Source: Asticcacaulis benevestitus DSM 16100 = ATCC BAA-896
Lineage (GTDB): Bacteria > Pseudomonadota > Alphaproteobacteria > Caulobacterales > Caulobacteraceae
Assembly: GCF_000376105.1 (NCBI RefSeq)
Contig: NZ_AQWM01000029.1
Span: 1 to 45,806 of the forward strand
Reading direction: 5' to 3'
Length of the DNA: 45,806 bases
Shown here: positions 32,991 to 42,036 of the stretch, piece by piece
Layout: every line of letters starts with the position of its first letter
Position numbering within the stretch: position 1 is the stretch's first letter
Notes under the pieces: model-generated
The model's database searches: none
Seen by the model: the letters and a program-made list of their open reading frames with translations, nothing else
Told to the model about the DNA's origin: nothing
Made by a program: the position numbers and the translations under genes

Positions 32991-35900
32991 TTAGGCAACT
33001 GCACTCGCAAAGCCCGATTGCGATTGCGCACGAAGACCCGTTGAGGCCGCGAGCGCCACAGCGCTCGAGGCATCCCGGTTCCATACGGCTGGCGATCCAC
33101 CCGATGCGCCGCCGAACGCCGCCATGGATTGTCGCAACAACAGTTGCTGCTGCGCCATGGCGTAGTCGCTCGGTTGCCCCCGGCCTTGGTCTGGCGTAGC
33201 CGTTTCCATGGCAGAAAGCACGCTGCTCAGGTTCGACGATCTGTAAGCGCTGTCGTTTTGTGTCTCGCTGCGCCACCAGGCCTGCGCCTGGGATGAAGCG
33301 CCGGCAGTCGTGAAACCGGCGACAGTGAGATCGGGCGCGCTCGCCGTCACAGACAAGCCCCCCAACTCGGACGCACCTTGGCTGTAGGCGGTCGAGCCGG
33401 TTGCAGCGCTCGCGCCATTACCAGCCGTATCCAGTCCAAGTCCAGCGCTTACGGAAGCTCTGGCGTGGCTGTAGGCCGAGTTTTGAAGATCGCGGGTCGC
33501 CTGCTGCGCCACCTCGGAGGTTGTCTGAAGAGCTCTCTTCGCCGATACGGCAATGACAGACGCATCGGTCTGGACAACCTGTCCGGATAGCCAGGCCGCC
33601 TGTGCACTCTTGTCCATTTTGGCCCAACGCTTGGCCACCTTGGCATCAACAGCATCGGTATCGCTGAAGTCAACCTGAGCCTTCGCCTTGACCTCCTGGT
33701 AGCTGGCGCCAATCTTATCGAGAAGACCTTTCTTAGCAGCGATCCGAGCCGCCTTGGCTGCGGTCTTAGGGTCGTTACTCAGGCGGCCGAGAGTACCGTC
33801 TGAATTGCTCGCACCCCATTCTGCCTGGTACTCACCAGCGTAGAGCCCCTCGGAGCCAAGCACACGCCGTGCCAGAGCGACATCGTAAGCGTTGCCCTGC
33901 GAACCATCGGCCCAGATGAACTTCATGTTGTTCTGCACGAAGCTATCGATGCCCATATCGGCTGTGTAGCCTGTGGCAACGCCGTTGAGGTCGATGGCCA
34001 CGATGCCTGCTTGTGTCAACGTCCTCAACTCTCTCGTCGTCGAACGACCATTCTGGTTGGCATCGACCCAAAGAAGGATCTTGTTGAAGTTGGCATCACT
34101 GCTGTTCAGCAACCCGTCACCGTTCGTATCCCAGGTCTTGAGGCCTTCTAGGTCGCTGGTTGCGCCAGTCTTGTCCTGAGTAAACGATATCTCTGATAGC
34201 TTGTTTATCTTGCCATCGCCGTCACGATCAACAGCCAGGAAGCCATCCGTAGGTCCGACCCACGCCAACTTCGACAAGCCACCGCCGGCGGTCTTAACGA
34301 CAACTTCGGAGGAGTCGACGGTTGACAAGTTCAGCCCATCGCCATTGAGATCAAGCGCGATCGGATATACTTGCTGGTAATTCCAGGTTTCAGCGTTAGT
34401 CCAAGCGATATCAAGTTTGCGAAGGTCGATGGACGTTCCACCAGCCAGTACATACTCAACAGTATTGAGCGAAATAGAATCATAGTTCTCTGTAGCTATG
34501 ATCCAAAAGCCGTGTTCAGAGTCTCCGGCATAGTGATCGATAGTGTTGTGGACTAGGTATTTTACCCCCCCATCGACGATTTTGATCTTATCGGCCACCT
34601 GAGAAGCCATCAATGCGGAGTTCTGTGAGTCTTTCAGGCCTACAAAGAGATCGTTGCCCACAACTTGATAAATAACGTCTTCGGCCTTGGCGGTTGCGCC
34701 GAATGCAATTGTGTCTTCTCCGCCCGTGTCGGTGATAGTATCAAATCCATCGCCACGGTCGTAGGCGAACTGGTCGTCGCCGGCCGAAGTCGAGATTGTG
34801 TCGTCGCCAAGCCCTCCAATGATAAGATTACCGCTATCTTCCCAATTTGTCCCATAACCGGTGATGATGTCGTTGCCGTTGAAGGCAAAAATCCAGTCGT
34901 TGTTATTGGTGCCATTCAGCGTATTGTTGCCATCCGTGCCACCGCTGACCTGGAAAGTGATCTGGCCGATGTCCAGTTGCGAAGCGCCGCCTATAGCAAG
35001 CGTCTTCAGCCTATTTTTCGTCAGAGTGGCGAAATTACTTGCGACGGCCACTTTGTCGGCCGTACCGCGAATGCCGACATTCAACCAGCCGCTGGAGCCA
35101 CCGGCGGATTCGATGTACAGATCGGAATATTTAATGTCACCTGCGAAGCTCAGCGCGTTGTTGTCGGTATTGGTTTCGGCAATAGAATCGACGCCATCAC
35201 CACGGCTGAACAGATAAGTATCACCACCCGCGCCACCATTTAAAGTATCATTGCCCTTGCCGCCTTCAAACGTGTGGGCACCCGTCCCCGCCGACAAATT
35301 GTCGGCATAGGACGTTCCAACGATGTTTTCAATATTGATATAACTGTGGCCCAGGGCCAGTCCGGAAGAACCACTGCCAGGACTGGCCGTTGTCTCTGTA
35401 TAAGAACCCAGGTTAGCTGTGATGCCCGCACTAGCCTCAGAATAATCGACCGTATCTACACCAAGCCCACCATCGTAGATGTCGCCGCCGGTCCATCCAT
35501 TCGGCACCAGAATCGGCACGTCTCGGTAGTAATTATAACCAGTCGTATAGGTTTGGGTTACGGGGCCATTGCCTGTCGCTACGATCCAGTCGTCACCGGC
35601 AAGCCCCTGGATGGTATTCTGATTGCCATCGCCCTTAAGCTCGTCTGCGAGTTTCGAGCCGCGCAAGGCCTCGATGCCGGTCCAGGTATCCCCTACCGCA
35701 TCGCCACCAAAAGCTTGCCCGGTCGTGAGATTAGCGGACACGCCCTCGGTAGAGCTTTCGTAACTCAGGATATCGATGCCGGCGTCACCGGCAAGTTGAT
35801 CGGCACCCGCGCCACCTTCCAGAATGTCGTTCCCGTCTCGCCCAAAAAGCTTATCATCTCCAGCAAGCCCTTTGAGAACATTATCGCCGACTGTTCCATA

Positions 35901-38900
35901 GAATCGGTCGGCAAACTGCGAGCCTGTTCCATTCTCGATACTGGCCGTATGCATAGAAGTGAGCCACTGGTTCGAAGCCAGACTGTAAACCGCCAGCAAT
36001 CGAGCGGCGGGGTTTGACAAGGCAGCATCACCGCTCGTATCCCAGGTGGAAGGCCGTATATCCATATCAAAGGAAACACCGACGTCGATGCGATCAGCAC
36101 TTACTGTATCGCGGCCATTCGGGTCGCTGTTAACACCCCAATCGCCACCGTTGTACCAATTAATGCTGAAATCCTTCGCCATTAGGAACAGGTCATCACC
36201 ATCGTGACCTAACAATGTGTTATACCCTGCGCCGCCAACAAGCGTGTCATTGCCGGCACCGCCATACGCACCAGCACCCGTTAAATAGTCGTCCCCTGCA
36301 CCGCCGTATACATTGGCATTCCCCGTGAGACTGATGAGGATGTCATTGCCGTCATAACCCCAAATCTCGTCATTACCGCCATTGCCGACAATCCAGTCGA
36401 AGCCACTACCGCCTTTGAGTACGTCGGCAGCAGAACTGCCTAATATGACATTATCGCCGCCGGATTGGTCATTGATGGTGACGGCCGTGGCAGATCCGCT
36501 CAAATCGACAAAATCGTTGCCCGCGCCAACCGTGCCCGTACTCGACACCATGCCCACCTTGGTGACTTGGTCGATAAGCACTGCGTCATTCCACCCGGTG
36601 GCTTGCGGCAGAGTGGCGAAAAAATTCTCATTTTTGTGAGAGGTATAACTCAATCCTGCCTGAACAGGCGCGGCTAGTCTTGTCACATTTTCAGCGGACT
36701 CGGTGAAGCCGGTAGCGACTTCGGCACGTGTCACACCACTGTTTAGCGTATTGATCCAGCTTTGGATTTCTCCGCTGCTTGCCGTCCGGTTAAATACGGT
36801 TGCATAAAGCTGAACGATGAAATCCCAATCGCTGAGATTGGCGCCAACCCGGTTTACGAACTCCTGACTTGAGAGAATATCCGCAGCGATATCCTTTAAG
36901 GTCTTCCTGCCCAATTCCAGCAGGTTGGTATAATCGTTCATGCCAAAGCCATCAGGTGCGCGATTAAGCAGCGCGCGATACAGACGGTATATTTTTGCAG
37001 CGGCGCTCTTCGTATCGGTCGTCGTCACGACAGTATCGAGACCGATACGCATGCCGCCGCCACTGACAGCCTTGACCTGGAAATCTTCGAAGTGAACCTT
37101 ACTCTCTGCTTTGGCCACACCGAAACTGGTCAAGAAGCCCCCCAAACCGCCGTAGAAATCGGATGTGGCAAACTGATTCAGATTAAGTTCTGCGGCTTTG
37201 GATAAGGTTATCGCCCAAGTGGCCGCAAAGGTATCATGAGGTTTTTGGGCAATTAACCCGTTGATATAGGTCCGGTACTGATTGTAGGAGCTATACTCAT
37301 TGGCGACATTCATATCTGCAGTAAGTGTTACCAAATTTTCAGCCTTTGAGTTCAGGATCGCACGTTTGTAGAATAGGTTTCCACCCACGACCTTTGTATT
37401 GCGAATCGCCAAGAGAGTTCCGCGTTCGATCGCAATATCAGCCGATGCAACGTCGGTTCGTACTCCATTTATTTTATAATAAATCTGGCCGCCGCTGTGT
37501 CCGTAAGTCTGATTTGTCGACGTGCCGTTCAGATTGCTTACATAGGATTTGTCGTCGCCATAGGTAATCTGGCCAATGATTTCATTCAAAACATCTCTGG
37601 CGCTGGATGCCATGTAGGTAACTAGATCCAGATTTCCACCGTTGGAAGCGACTGCCGCTCCAAGCTCGTATTTTGCATAAGGTACCTGAAGGATTGTCTC
37701 TGCCGTGGCAGCTGGCGTCCTTGGTTTCTTTGGCCCGAATAGATTTCCGATCATCGTACCAAGTATTTGGCCGATGATAATGCCGATCCCAGGCGCCATG
37801 AAGCTCGCAATTACTTTTCCAAAGACACTTGCCAATCCACCTGCAAGCATAGTCGCCGTGCTGCCGATAACTCCAAGGCCGGTGACACCCGCCCCAGCGG
37901 CACTCGTCATTACAATCTGGCCAAAAGACGAACCCAAGCTGGATAAGAGAATGGCCGCTTGTGTTTCTGGCCTCACAACAGCCGAAGCTAGCTTGGAAGC
38001 AAAAAAGGAAGTAATTGCGGTTCCGATCAGATTGCCATTAACACCGGTCCAGCCGTCCTTAGTGAATACCTTCTTAAAATCCCACCCTTTGAAGATGGAT
38101 GCTTGGGAGGTCTGGACATTTTGGAGAACCTGCCCAAACACGGAGCTGCCGACCTGATTATAAAGCTGCGCGCCGAACCCACTCAGCCCCATAGCCTCAC
38201 CCAGTTCTGCCGTCAGATAGCTGCTCAAACTTCCTTTGATTTGATCATTAACGGCCGCCCTGAACCCTTCCCCATACTGGGCGCTAACAGCATTGCCTGC
38301 GTTGCGCACGATCGCTGCGCCATCGGAGTTCGGTCCCATAGTACTTATGCTATTGGCGAAAATGTCCAGCAGAGGCGTGATGAGGACGTTCGTGACGGTA
38401 CTGCCTATTTTGTTATTTGGCACTAAAACGTCTGCAATCGTTGATCCTAGCCCTCTAACGAACTGAGAAAAAATCGCCGGAGCTCCGCTACGAACATCAA
38501 TTGTCTCCACCTGCACCTTTTCGTCGCTTCCACCGGCTCCCATGCTTGCAACAACCTTGACCCGGCTGCCATCGCCGGCCACCGCTTCGACGCTGCCGCC
38601 GTAGGCAGTCGTCTCGGAGGTATAGACAGTATTGTGCAGGCCCCGCACTTCGATGGTCGAACGAATGCTGGACTCGTCAGCTTTAAGGAAGTCGGCATAA
38701 AAGTTCGCGTTTCCTGATCCGCTGGTTACCAAATTCGCAGTGATTACCACGAAGGTCACGTGATCAATGATTTTGACGTTAGGATCAGTTTCACTCTGGA
38801 ATGTGAAATCGCCGGAAACCTGCGTTTTTCCCGAACCAGCATCGGTTGTGACATACACCCCAACGGTACCCACGCGATTGAATTTGTGTCCCGCAAGTGA

Positions 38901-39944
38901 GTCCGCGATGGCCGCGTAAATATTCGCCTTCAGTCTGTTCGGGACTTCGTCTGGTCTAACTGATCGGTATTGACTGTTTCCGTTTTCCACCGGGCGGTAA
39001 CGGCTATCCCACAACAGGTGTTTACCGCGATTGGCAGTCCAGGTTGGCGTGGTCCACCCACTTTGTGCCATTGCGTTAGGATAAAGGGACGCCAATTGGG
39101 GAAACAGGGTATCATAGGTGTGGCTGAAAAACCCAGGGTCCCGCGTTTCGTTCCAGGCAAATGTGGAATCAGGCGTCAAGTCGGGCATCTGGGTCATATT
39201 GCCCGCGACGAGGTCGTTCCACAATAGATTGCCCATTCCGACCAAGGTTGGCCAGAGCCGCCCGTCACCGACCAGTCCGGTCGAATTACTCCCACCATTT
39301 AAGAAATCGGACGAAGTCGTGGCAATTTCCACGGGAATTCCGTATTGCGCGACAGGATCAACCGCGCCCCTGAACAGCGTACCCTGCGGCTCGTAAAGTT
39401 CGAGCATGCCGACTGTTGTCGGGCTCTGCCGCGCATAGTCCGCAGCGACAGCCGCGCCATGCGATTGGCCTACCACAGCCTCGAAGTTAAGTGTCGGGAC
39501 GCCATGGCTCGATTTGTACAGGCTAATAGCCGTATTTACATCTTCCAACTGGCCACTTGGTAGCCCAGTCCCTTGCCGAGCAATGTCCATCATGTCGCGC
39601 ATGCCTTCGCCGTTACCGGCATCAACACCGTCGATGAGCAAGGTATATCCAGTCGTCGCCTTGAATATAAGGACGCTGGCCCCCTTGGGACCCTCGTACA
39701 TCCAGACTTCTTGGATATTGCCTTGAAGGTCATCTACAAGCTGGTTCACACCGGCCTGGGCGTTGGGTGGAAAGCGATCGCCGGCATAATGGTCTTTAAT
39801 GAGGTCGACGGCTTCTGTTCCGACCCAGCCTTTGCTGCCGCCCGCCGCAACGACCGCATCGTGTACTGCAGTACTATACCCCAAGGACATTGCCGCACGA
39901 CGAAGCGCTCTCATCTGTTTCTGGGCAGTGGTTGTGTACGGCAT
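32991..39944 (-). CDS. Giant RTX exoprotein 2 (2317 aa) with N-terminal serine-hydrolase motif
   Basis: This RTX protein is secreted by the T1SS and is a paralogue of RTX-1. It starts at ATG 39944 behind a strong GGAGG. The first ~320 residues look like an alpha/beta-hydrolase (lipase-like) domain, with a nucleophile elbow GQSHG at 159-163 (S161) in 'FEAVVGQSHGAAVAADYA'. The catalytic Asp/His partners are not certain. A hydrophobic Gly/Ala-rich region with glycine zippers lies at ~650-750. A DUF4214 domain is at ~978-1095 (RALLNRAPDGFGMNDY, then 'LYATVFNRTASSGEI'). GGxGxDxUx repeats span ~1165-1735. EF-hand-like loops (VDRDGDGKINKLSE and DTNGDGLLNSSDA) lie at ~1858-1975, followed by a secretion tail near-identical to RTX-1. 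The neighbouring acyltransferase suggests lipid activation. A lipase or pore-forming toxin is the likely role. Confidence 0.93.
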   Translation of the reverse strand: MPYTTTAQKQMRALRRAAMSLGYSTAVHDAVVAAGGSKGWVGTEAVDLIKDHYAGDRFPPNAQAGVNQLVDDLQGNIQEVWMYEGPKGASVLIFKATTGYTLLIDGVDAGNGEGMRDMMDIARQGTGLPSGQLEDVNTAISLYKSSHGVPTLNFEAVVGQSHGAAVAADYARQSPTTVGMLELYEPQGTLFRGAVDPVAQYGIPVEIATTSSDFLNGGSNSTGLVGDGRLWPTLVGMGNLLWNDLVAGNMTQMPDLTPDSTFAWNETRDPGFFSHTYDTLFPQLASLYPNAMAQSGWTTPTWTANRGKHLLWDSRYRPVENGNSQYRSVRPDEVPNRLKANIYAAIADSLAGHKFNRVGTVGVYVTTDAGSGKTQVSGDFTFQSETDPNVKIIDHVTFVVITANLVTSGSGNANFYADFLKADESSIRSTIEVRGLHNTVYTSETTAYGGSVEAVAGDGSRVKVVASMGAGGSDEKVQVETIDVRSGAPAIFSQFVRGLGSTIADVLVPNNKIGSTVTNVLITPLLDIFANSISTMGPNSDGAAIVRNAGNAVSAQYGEGFRAAVNDQIKGSLSSYLTAELGEAMGLSGFGAQLYNQVGSSVFGQVLQNVQTSQASIFKGWDFKKVFTKDGWTGVNGNLIGTAITSFFASKLASAVVRPETQAAILLSSLGSSFGQIVMTSAAGAGVTGLGVIGSTATMLAGGLASVFGKVIASFMAPGIGIIIGQILGTMIGNLFGPKKPRTPAATAETILQVPYAKYELGAAVASNGGNLDLVTYMASSARDVLNEIIGQITYGDDKSYVSNLNGTSTNQTYGHSGGQIYYKINGVRTDVASADIAIERGTLLAIRNTKVVGGNLFYKRAILNSKAENLVTLTADMNVANEYSSYNQYRTYINGLIAQKPHDTFAATWAITLSKAAELNLNQFATSDFYGGLGGFLTSFGVAKAESKVHFEDFQVKAVSGGGMRIGLDTVVTTTDTKSAAAKIYRLYRALLNRAPDGFGMNDYTNLLELGRKTLKDIAADILSSQEFVNRVGANLSDWDFIVQLYATVFNRTASSGEIQSWINTLNSGVTRAEVATGFTESAENVTRLAAPVQAGLSYTSHKNENFFATLPQATGWNDAVLIDQVTKVGMVSSTGTVGAGNDFVDLSGSATAVTINDQSGGDNVILGSSAADVLKGGSGFDWIVGNGGNDEIWGYDGNDILISLTGNANVYGGAGDDYLTGAGAYGGAGNDTLVGGAGYNTLLGHDGDDLFLMAKDFSINWYNGGDWGVNSDPNGRDTVSADRIDVGVSFDMDIRPSTWDTSGDAALSNPAARLLAVYSLASNQWLTSMHTASIENGTGSQFADRFYGTVGDNVLKGLAGDDKLFGRDGNDILEGGAGADQLAGDAGIDILSYESSTEGVSANLTTGQAFGGDAVGDTWTGIEALRGSKLADELKGDGNQNTIQGLAGDDWIVATGNGPVTQTYTTGYNYYRDVPILVPNGWTGGDIYDGGLGVDTVDYSEASAGITANLGSYTETTASPGSGSSGLALGHSYINIENIVGTSYADNLSAGTGAHTFEGGKGNDTLNGGAGGDTYLFSRGDGVDSIAETNTDNNALSFAGDIKYSDLYIESAGGSSGWLNVGIRGTADKVAVASNFATLTKNRLKTLAIGGASQLDIGQITFQVSGGTDGNNTLNGTNNNDWIFAFNGNDIITGYGTNWEDSGNLIIGGLGDDTISTSAGDDQFAYDRGDGFDTITDTGGEDTIAFGATAKAEDVIYQVVGNDLFVGLKDSQNSALMASQVADKIKIVDGGVKYLVHNTIDHYAGDSEHGFWIIATENYDSISLNTVEYVLAGGTSIDLRKLDIAWTNAETWNYQQVYPIALDLNGDGLNLSTVDSSEVVVKTAGGGLSKLAWVGPTDGFLAVDRDGDGKINKLSEISFTQDKTGATSDLEGLKTWDTNGDGLLNSSDANFNKILLWVDANQNGRSTTRELRTLTQAGIVAIDLNGVATGYTADMGIDSFVQNNMKFIWADGSQGNAYDVALARRVLGSEGLYAGEYQAEWGASNSDGTLGRLSNDPKTAAKAARIAAKKGLLDKIGASYQEVKAKAQVDFSDTDAVDAKVAKRWAKMDKSAQAAWLSGQVVQTDASVIAVSAKRALQTTSEVAQQATRDLQNSAYSHARASVSAGLGLDTAGNGASAATGSTAYSQGASELGGLSVTASAPDLTVAGFTTAGASSQAQAWWRSETQNDSAYRSSNLSSVLSAMETATPDQGRGQPSDYAMAQQQLLLRQSMAAFGGASGGSPAVWNRDASSAVALAASTGLRAQSQSGFASAVA
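34740..36450 (-). repeat. RTX nonapeptide repeat blocks of RTX-2
   Basis: Nonapeptide units such as GGNDEIWGYD, GGAGNDTLVGG and GGKGNDTLNGG are spread over this stretch in several groups, matching the RTX-1 layout. They form the calcium-dependent beta-roll needed for folding after export. Confidence 0.9.
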
Positions 39945-39961
39945 CGTCCCCTCCTGAGTAC

Positions 39962-41239
39962 CTAGTTTATGATGGTTGTCTCGCAGGATTTCGTGAACCC
40001 TGCGGTAGCGTTTCGGTCAACGTAAAAATGAGCTGCCATGTAGGTCCGCCCATCTCGAAGAAATATCTGGGATGTTCTCATGCGGACCCCGCCGTATTTC
40101 GATGGCATGAGCTCAATTGAGTAGCCTCCTTGGCCATCCATACCGTGATCCCCCATTTCAAATCGGGAAAGGCGGCAATCAGCATCCGGCTCGTTCCAGG
40201 CGGCATCAAAAGCACTTCCGGTATGTCCCTTCAGGAAGGCGTCAGCTTCCGCATTGGATAGCCCAATAACTTTCGGAACCGGCCTCACTTTACATGGCCT
40301 TCCAAACGTTACGGACTTGTACTCGACAAAATGCTTAAGTCTTGGAAGGTCACCATCGAAGACCCACCGTGCATGGCTGTTGACTAAGAGCGCCGAGCCC
40401 TTTTCAACGCCAGGACGTGGAAAGTCGTTGCGTGAATAATGCGAGCCGATCCAAACAGCAGGCAGGGATGATTTTTCGAAATCTTTCGTGAAGCGGATAT
40501 TGCAATTTGCGTCTGCTGTACATTCCTCCGGGCTGGATAGCCCGCCAGAACGTTTCGAAATGTCGCCGAGGAGTTTGTAGTTGTCACCCTGCCCATATTC
40601 TCTAAGCTCAATAGAAGGCCAGTAGTTAAAGTTCACGGGCGCCTTCCGGCACCAAATATCAAAAACGTCGTCACCCCCTATGTGCTTTTGGGACATAGGT
40701 ATAACGGCATCCCTTGCTGCCTCGTAGATTACGCTTATCATCCTGTAGCCACCCGGCGTTTGCGAAACTGCACCCAACGGCTTGCCATCGGCTTTTTCCA
40801 GCTGGGAGGAGACTGACAAGATCAGATCACCACTCGTTCTGAAGTGGACACGCATGACTGAGCCCGGTTGCGGTTGCGGCTCATAGGCGCGGCACCACAT
40901 CATCAGTGCGCGCGCATGCACCAGATCGGCTGTCTGACCCGTTCCAAATATCAGTTCGGGGCCGGTCTCTTCATAGATAATCCGATCAAGTCCGCACGCC
41001 TTGGCAGCTTTTGTCCTGACATCGGGTTGCGTCGCGAAAGTAGCGGCTTCCGGATCAGCAGGGAAAGTGTAGAGGCTTTTCTCAGGTCGCAACGGAATGG
41101 CCCGTCCCGGTTCTCCGCCCGGATATGGCGCGTAAGTGATTTGGGGCTGGGATGTGAAACCTTGAGACACTTCCGCGTTTGCACAAGCGCCTAAACTTGC
41201 AGCAAGAAGTGCTGGCAAAATCTTCCAATTTTTATGCAT
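39962..41239 (-). CDS. Lipoprotein of unknown function upstream of RTX-2 (425 aa)
   Basis: This 425-residue protein starts at ATG 41239. A lipobox SLGAC (C19) after a short hydrophobic leader makes it a predicted lipid-anchored envelope protein. The mature part is a mix of strands and loops with ten or so cysteines (for example KACGLD, WCRKAP, ECTADANCN, KSCETT), likely disulfide-bonded. It contains no enzyme motif I recognise. It ends 17 bases before RTX-2 and is surely co-transcribed with it. It could act in export, surface retention or self-protection. Confidence 0.75.
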   Translation of the reverse strand: MHKNWKILPALLAASLGACANAEVSQGFTSQPQITYAPYPGGEPGRAIPLRPEKSLYTFPADPEAATFATQPDVRTKAAKACGLDRIIYEETGPELIFGTGQTADLVHARALMMWCRAYEPQPQPGSVMRVHFRTSGDLILSVSSQLEKADGKPLGAVSQTPGGYRMISVIYEAARDAVIPMSQKHIGGDDVFDIWCRKAPVNFNYWPSIELREYGQGDNYKLLGDISKRSGGLSSPEECTADANCNIRFTKDFEKSSLPAVWIGSHYSRNDFPRPGVEKGSALLVNSHARWVFDGDLPRLKHFVEYKSVTFGRPCKVRPVPKVIGLSNAEADAFLKGHTGSAFDAAWNEPDADCRLSRFEMGDHGMDGQGGYSIELMPSKYGGVRMRTSQIFLRDGRTYMAAHFYVDRNATAGFTKSCETTIIN

Positions 41240-41279
41240 CTCTTATCACCCCAAGGCAGTACGGCACTTCCTAAATCCC

Positions 41280-41780
41280 TTATTCAGCCCTGGCTTGTTC
41301 CCAAAGCATTTTTAGTTCGCTTACCGGCCGCTCTCCGATGCAAGACTGTTCCGCATCACGACTATCGTTGGATAAAGCTATCGTGCACTTGTTGATGTTC
41401 TGCGAGTGTGATCTCACCCAACTGAATTTGGGCTCACTGCGCATGACCATGCCGCCAGCGTTGGTCGACGATGCGCCTTGGTAACGCTGAACATCTTCAC
41501 GACCGCGCTGCTCCATCGCCTGAGTGCGATATCTCGACGCCATATCCATGTCCTTGGCTTTACCCCTGAGGCCAAAAACGTAAATTATACTCAATTCGTA
41601 CTGCGCCTGACCATCGCCTGCATCCGCTCTTGATTCGATCTCAGACAGCGGGGATGTTAAAGCTGATACGATCACCCTTTGAACAGCCTGGTCATAGTCA
41701 GCCTGTGTCGTGGCACATGAACTAAGCATGACACTGAGACCGGAAATGAGAAGAACGATCTTTAAAATATGAGCCCTCAT
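41280..41780 (-). CDS. Small lipoprotein, paralogue of the one at 21427
   Basis: This 166-residue protein starts at ATG 41780 with GGAG before it; longer frames to 41900 lack a ribosome site. The leader ends in a lipobox LSSC (C22). The central 'QAQYELSIIYVFGLRGKAKD' resembles a Sel1-like helix pair, and the C-terminus is 'SCIGERPVSELKMLWEQA'. These features match the lipoprotein following RTX-1, so they are duplicates. It is the first gene of the RTX-2 unit and lies 181 bases after the conserved 37-nt element. The role is unknown, but immunity or assembly of the export site would fit. Confidence 0.78.
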   Translation of the reverse strand: MRAHILKIVLLISGLSVMLSSCATTQADYDQAVQRVIVSALTSPLSEIESRADAGDGQAQYELSIIYVFGLRGKAKDMDMASRYRTQAMEQRGREDVQRYQGASSTNAGGMVMRSEPKFSWVRSHSQNINKCTIALSNDSRDAEQSCIGERPVSELKMLWEQARAE

Positions 41781-41960
41781 GCCACCAACTCCAACAGGTT
41801 TAATTAAAAAAGAAAAGCGACACGTCCACCCTAAAGCCATTGACACAGCACAACGTACAAGCCGTTCTGAACGATATGAAATCGTTCGTCTTCGCGACAC
41901 GTAATACGCAGGCTATATAATTTGCAAGCCTGAAATTCTCCCAAAAGTAGCAATTTAAAA

Positions 41961-41997
41961 CATTCACGAAACGGTAACATTGCGCCACTTTTGTGAC
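41961..41997 (-). promoter_or_regulatory. 37-nt conserved upstream element, copy B (RTX-2 unit)
   Basis: Read on the minus strand it begins GTCACAAAAGTGGC. It matches the element at 29934-29970 at 29 of 37 positions and lies 180 bases before the small-lipoprotein start, between hlyD and that gene. The spacing does not fit a sigma-54 promoter. A regulator-binding site or shared promoter core is more likely. Confidence 0.6.
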
Positions 41998-42014
41998 ACG
42001 CCCAAGGCATTGAG

Positions 42015-42036
42015 TAGGAGGAGATTTCTCCTCCTA
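42015..42036 (-). terminator. Perfect palindrome at the hlyD stop codon, candidate terminator or RNA element
   Basis: TAGGAGGAGATTTCTCCTCCTA is a perfect 22-base palindrome containing the hlyD stop codon (42034-42036). It can fold as a strong stem, but no T-run follows on the minus strand. It separates hlyBD from the RTX-2 unit. The stem contains AGGAGG, a ribosome-binding-like sequence, on both strands. Confidence 0.5.
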
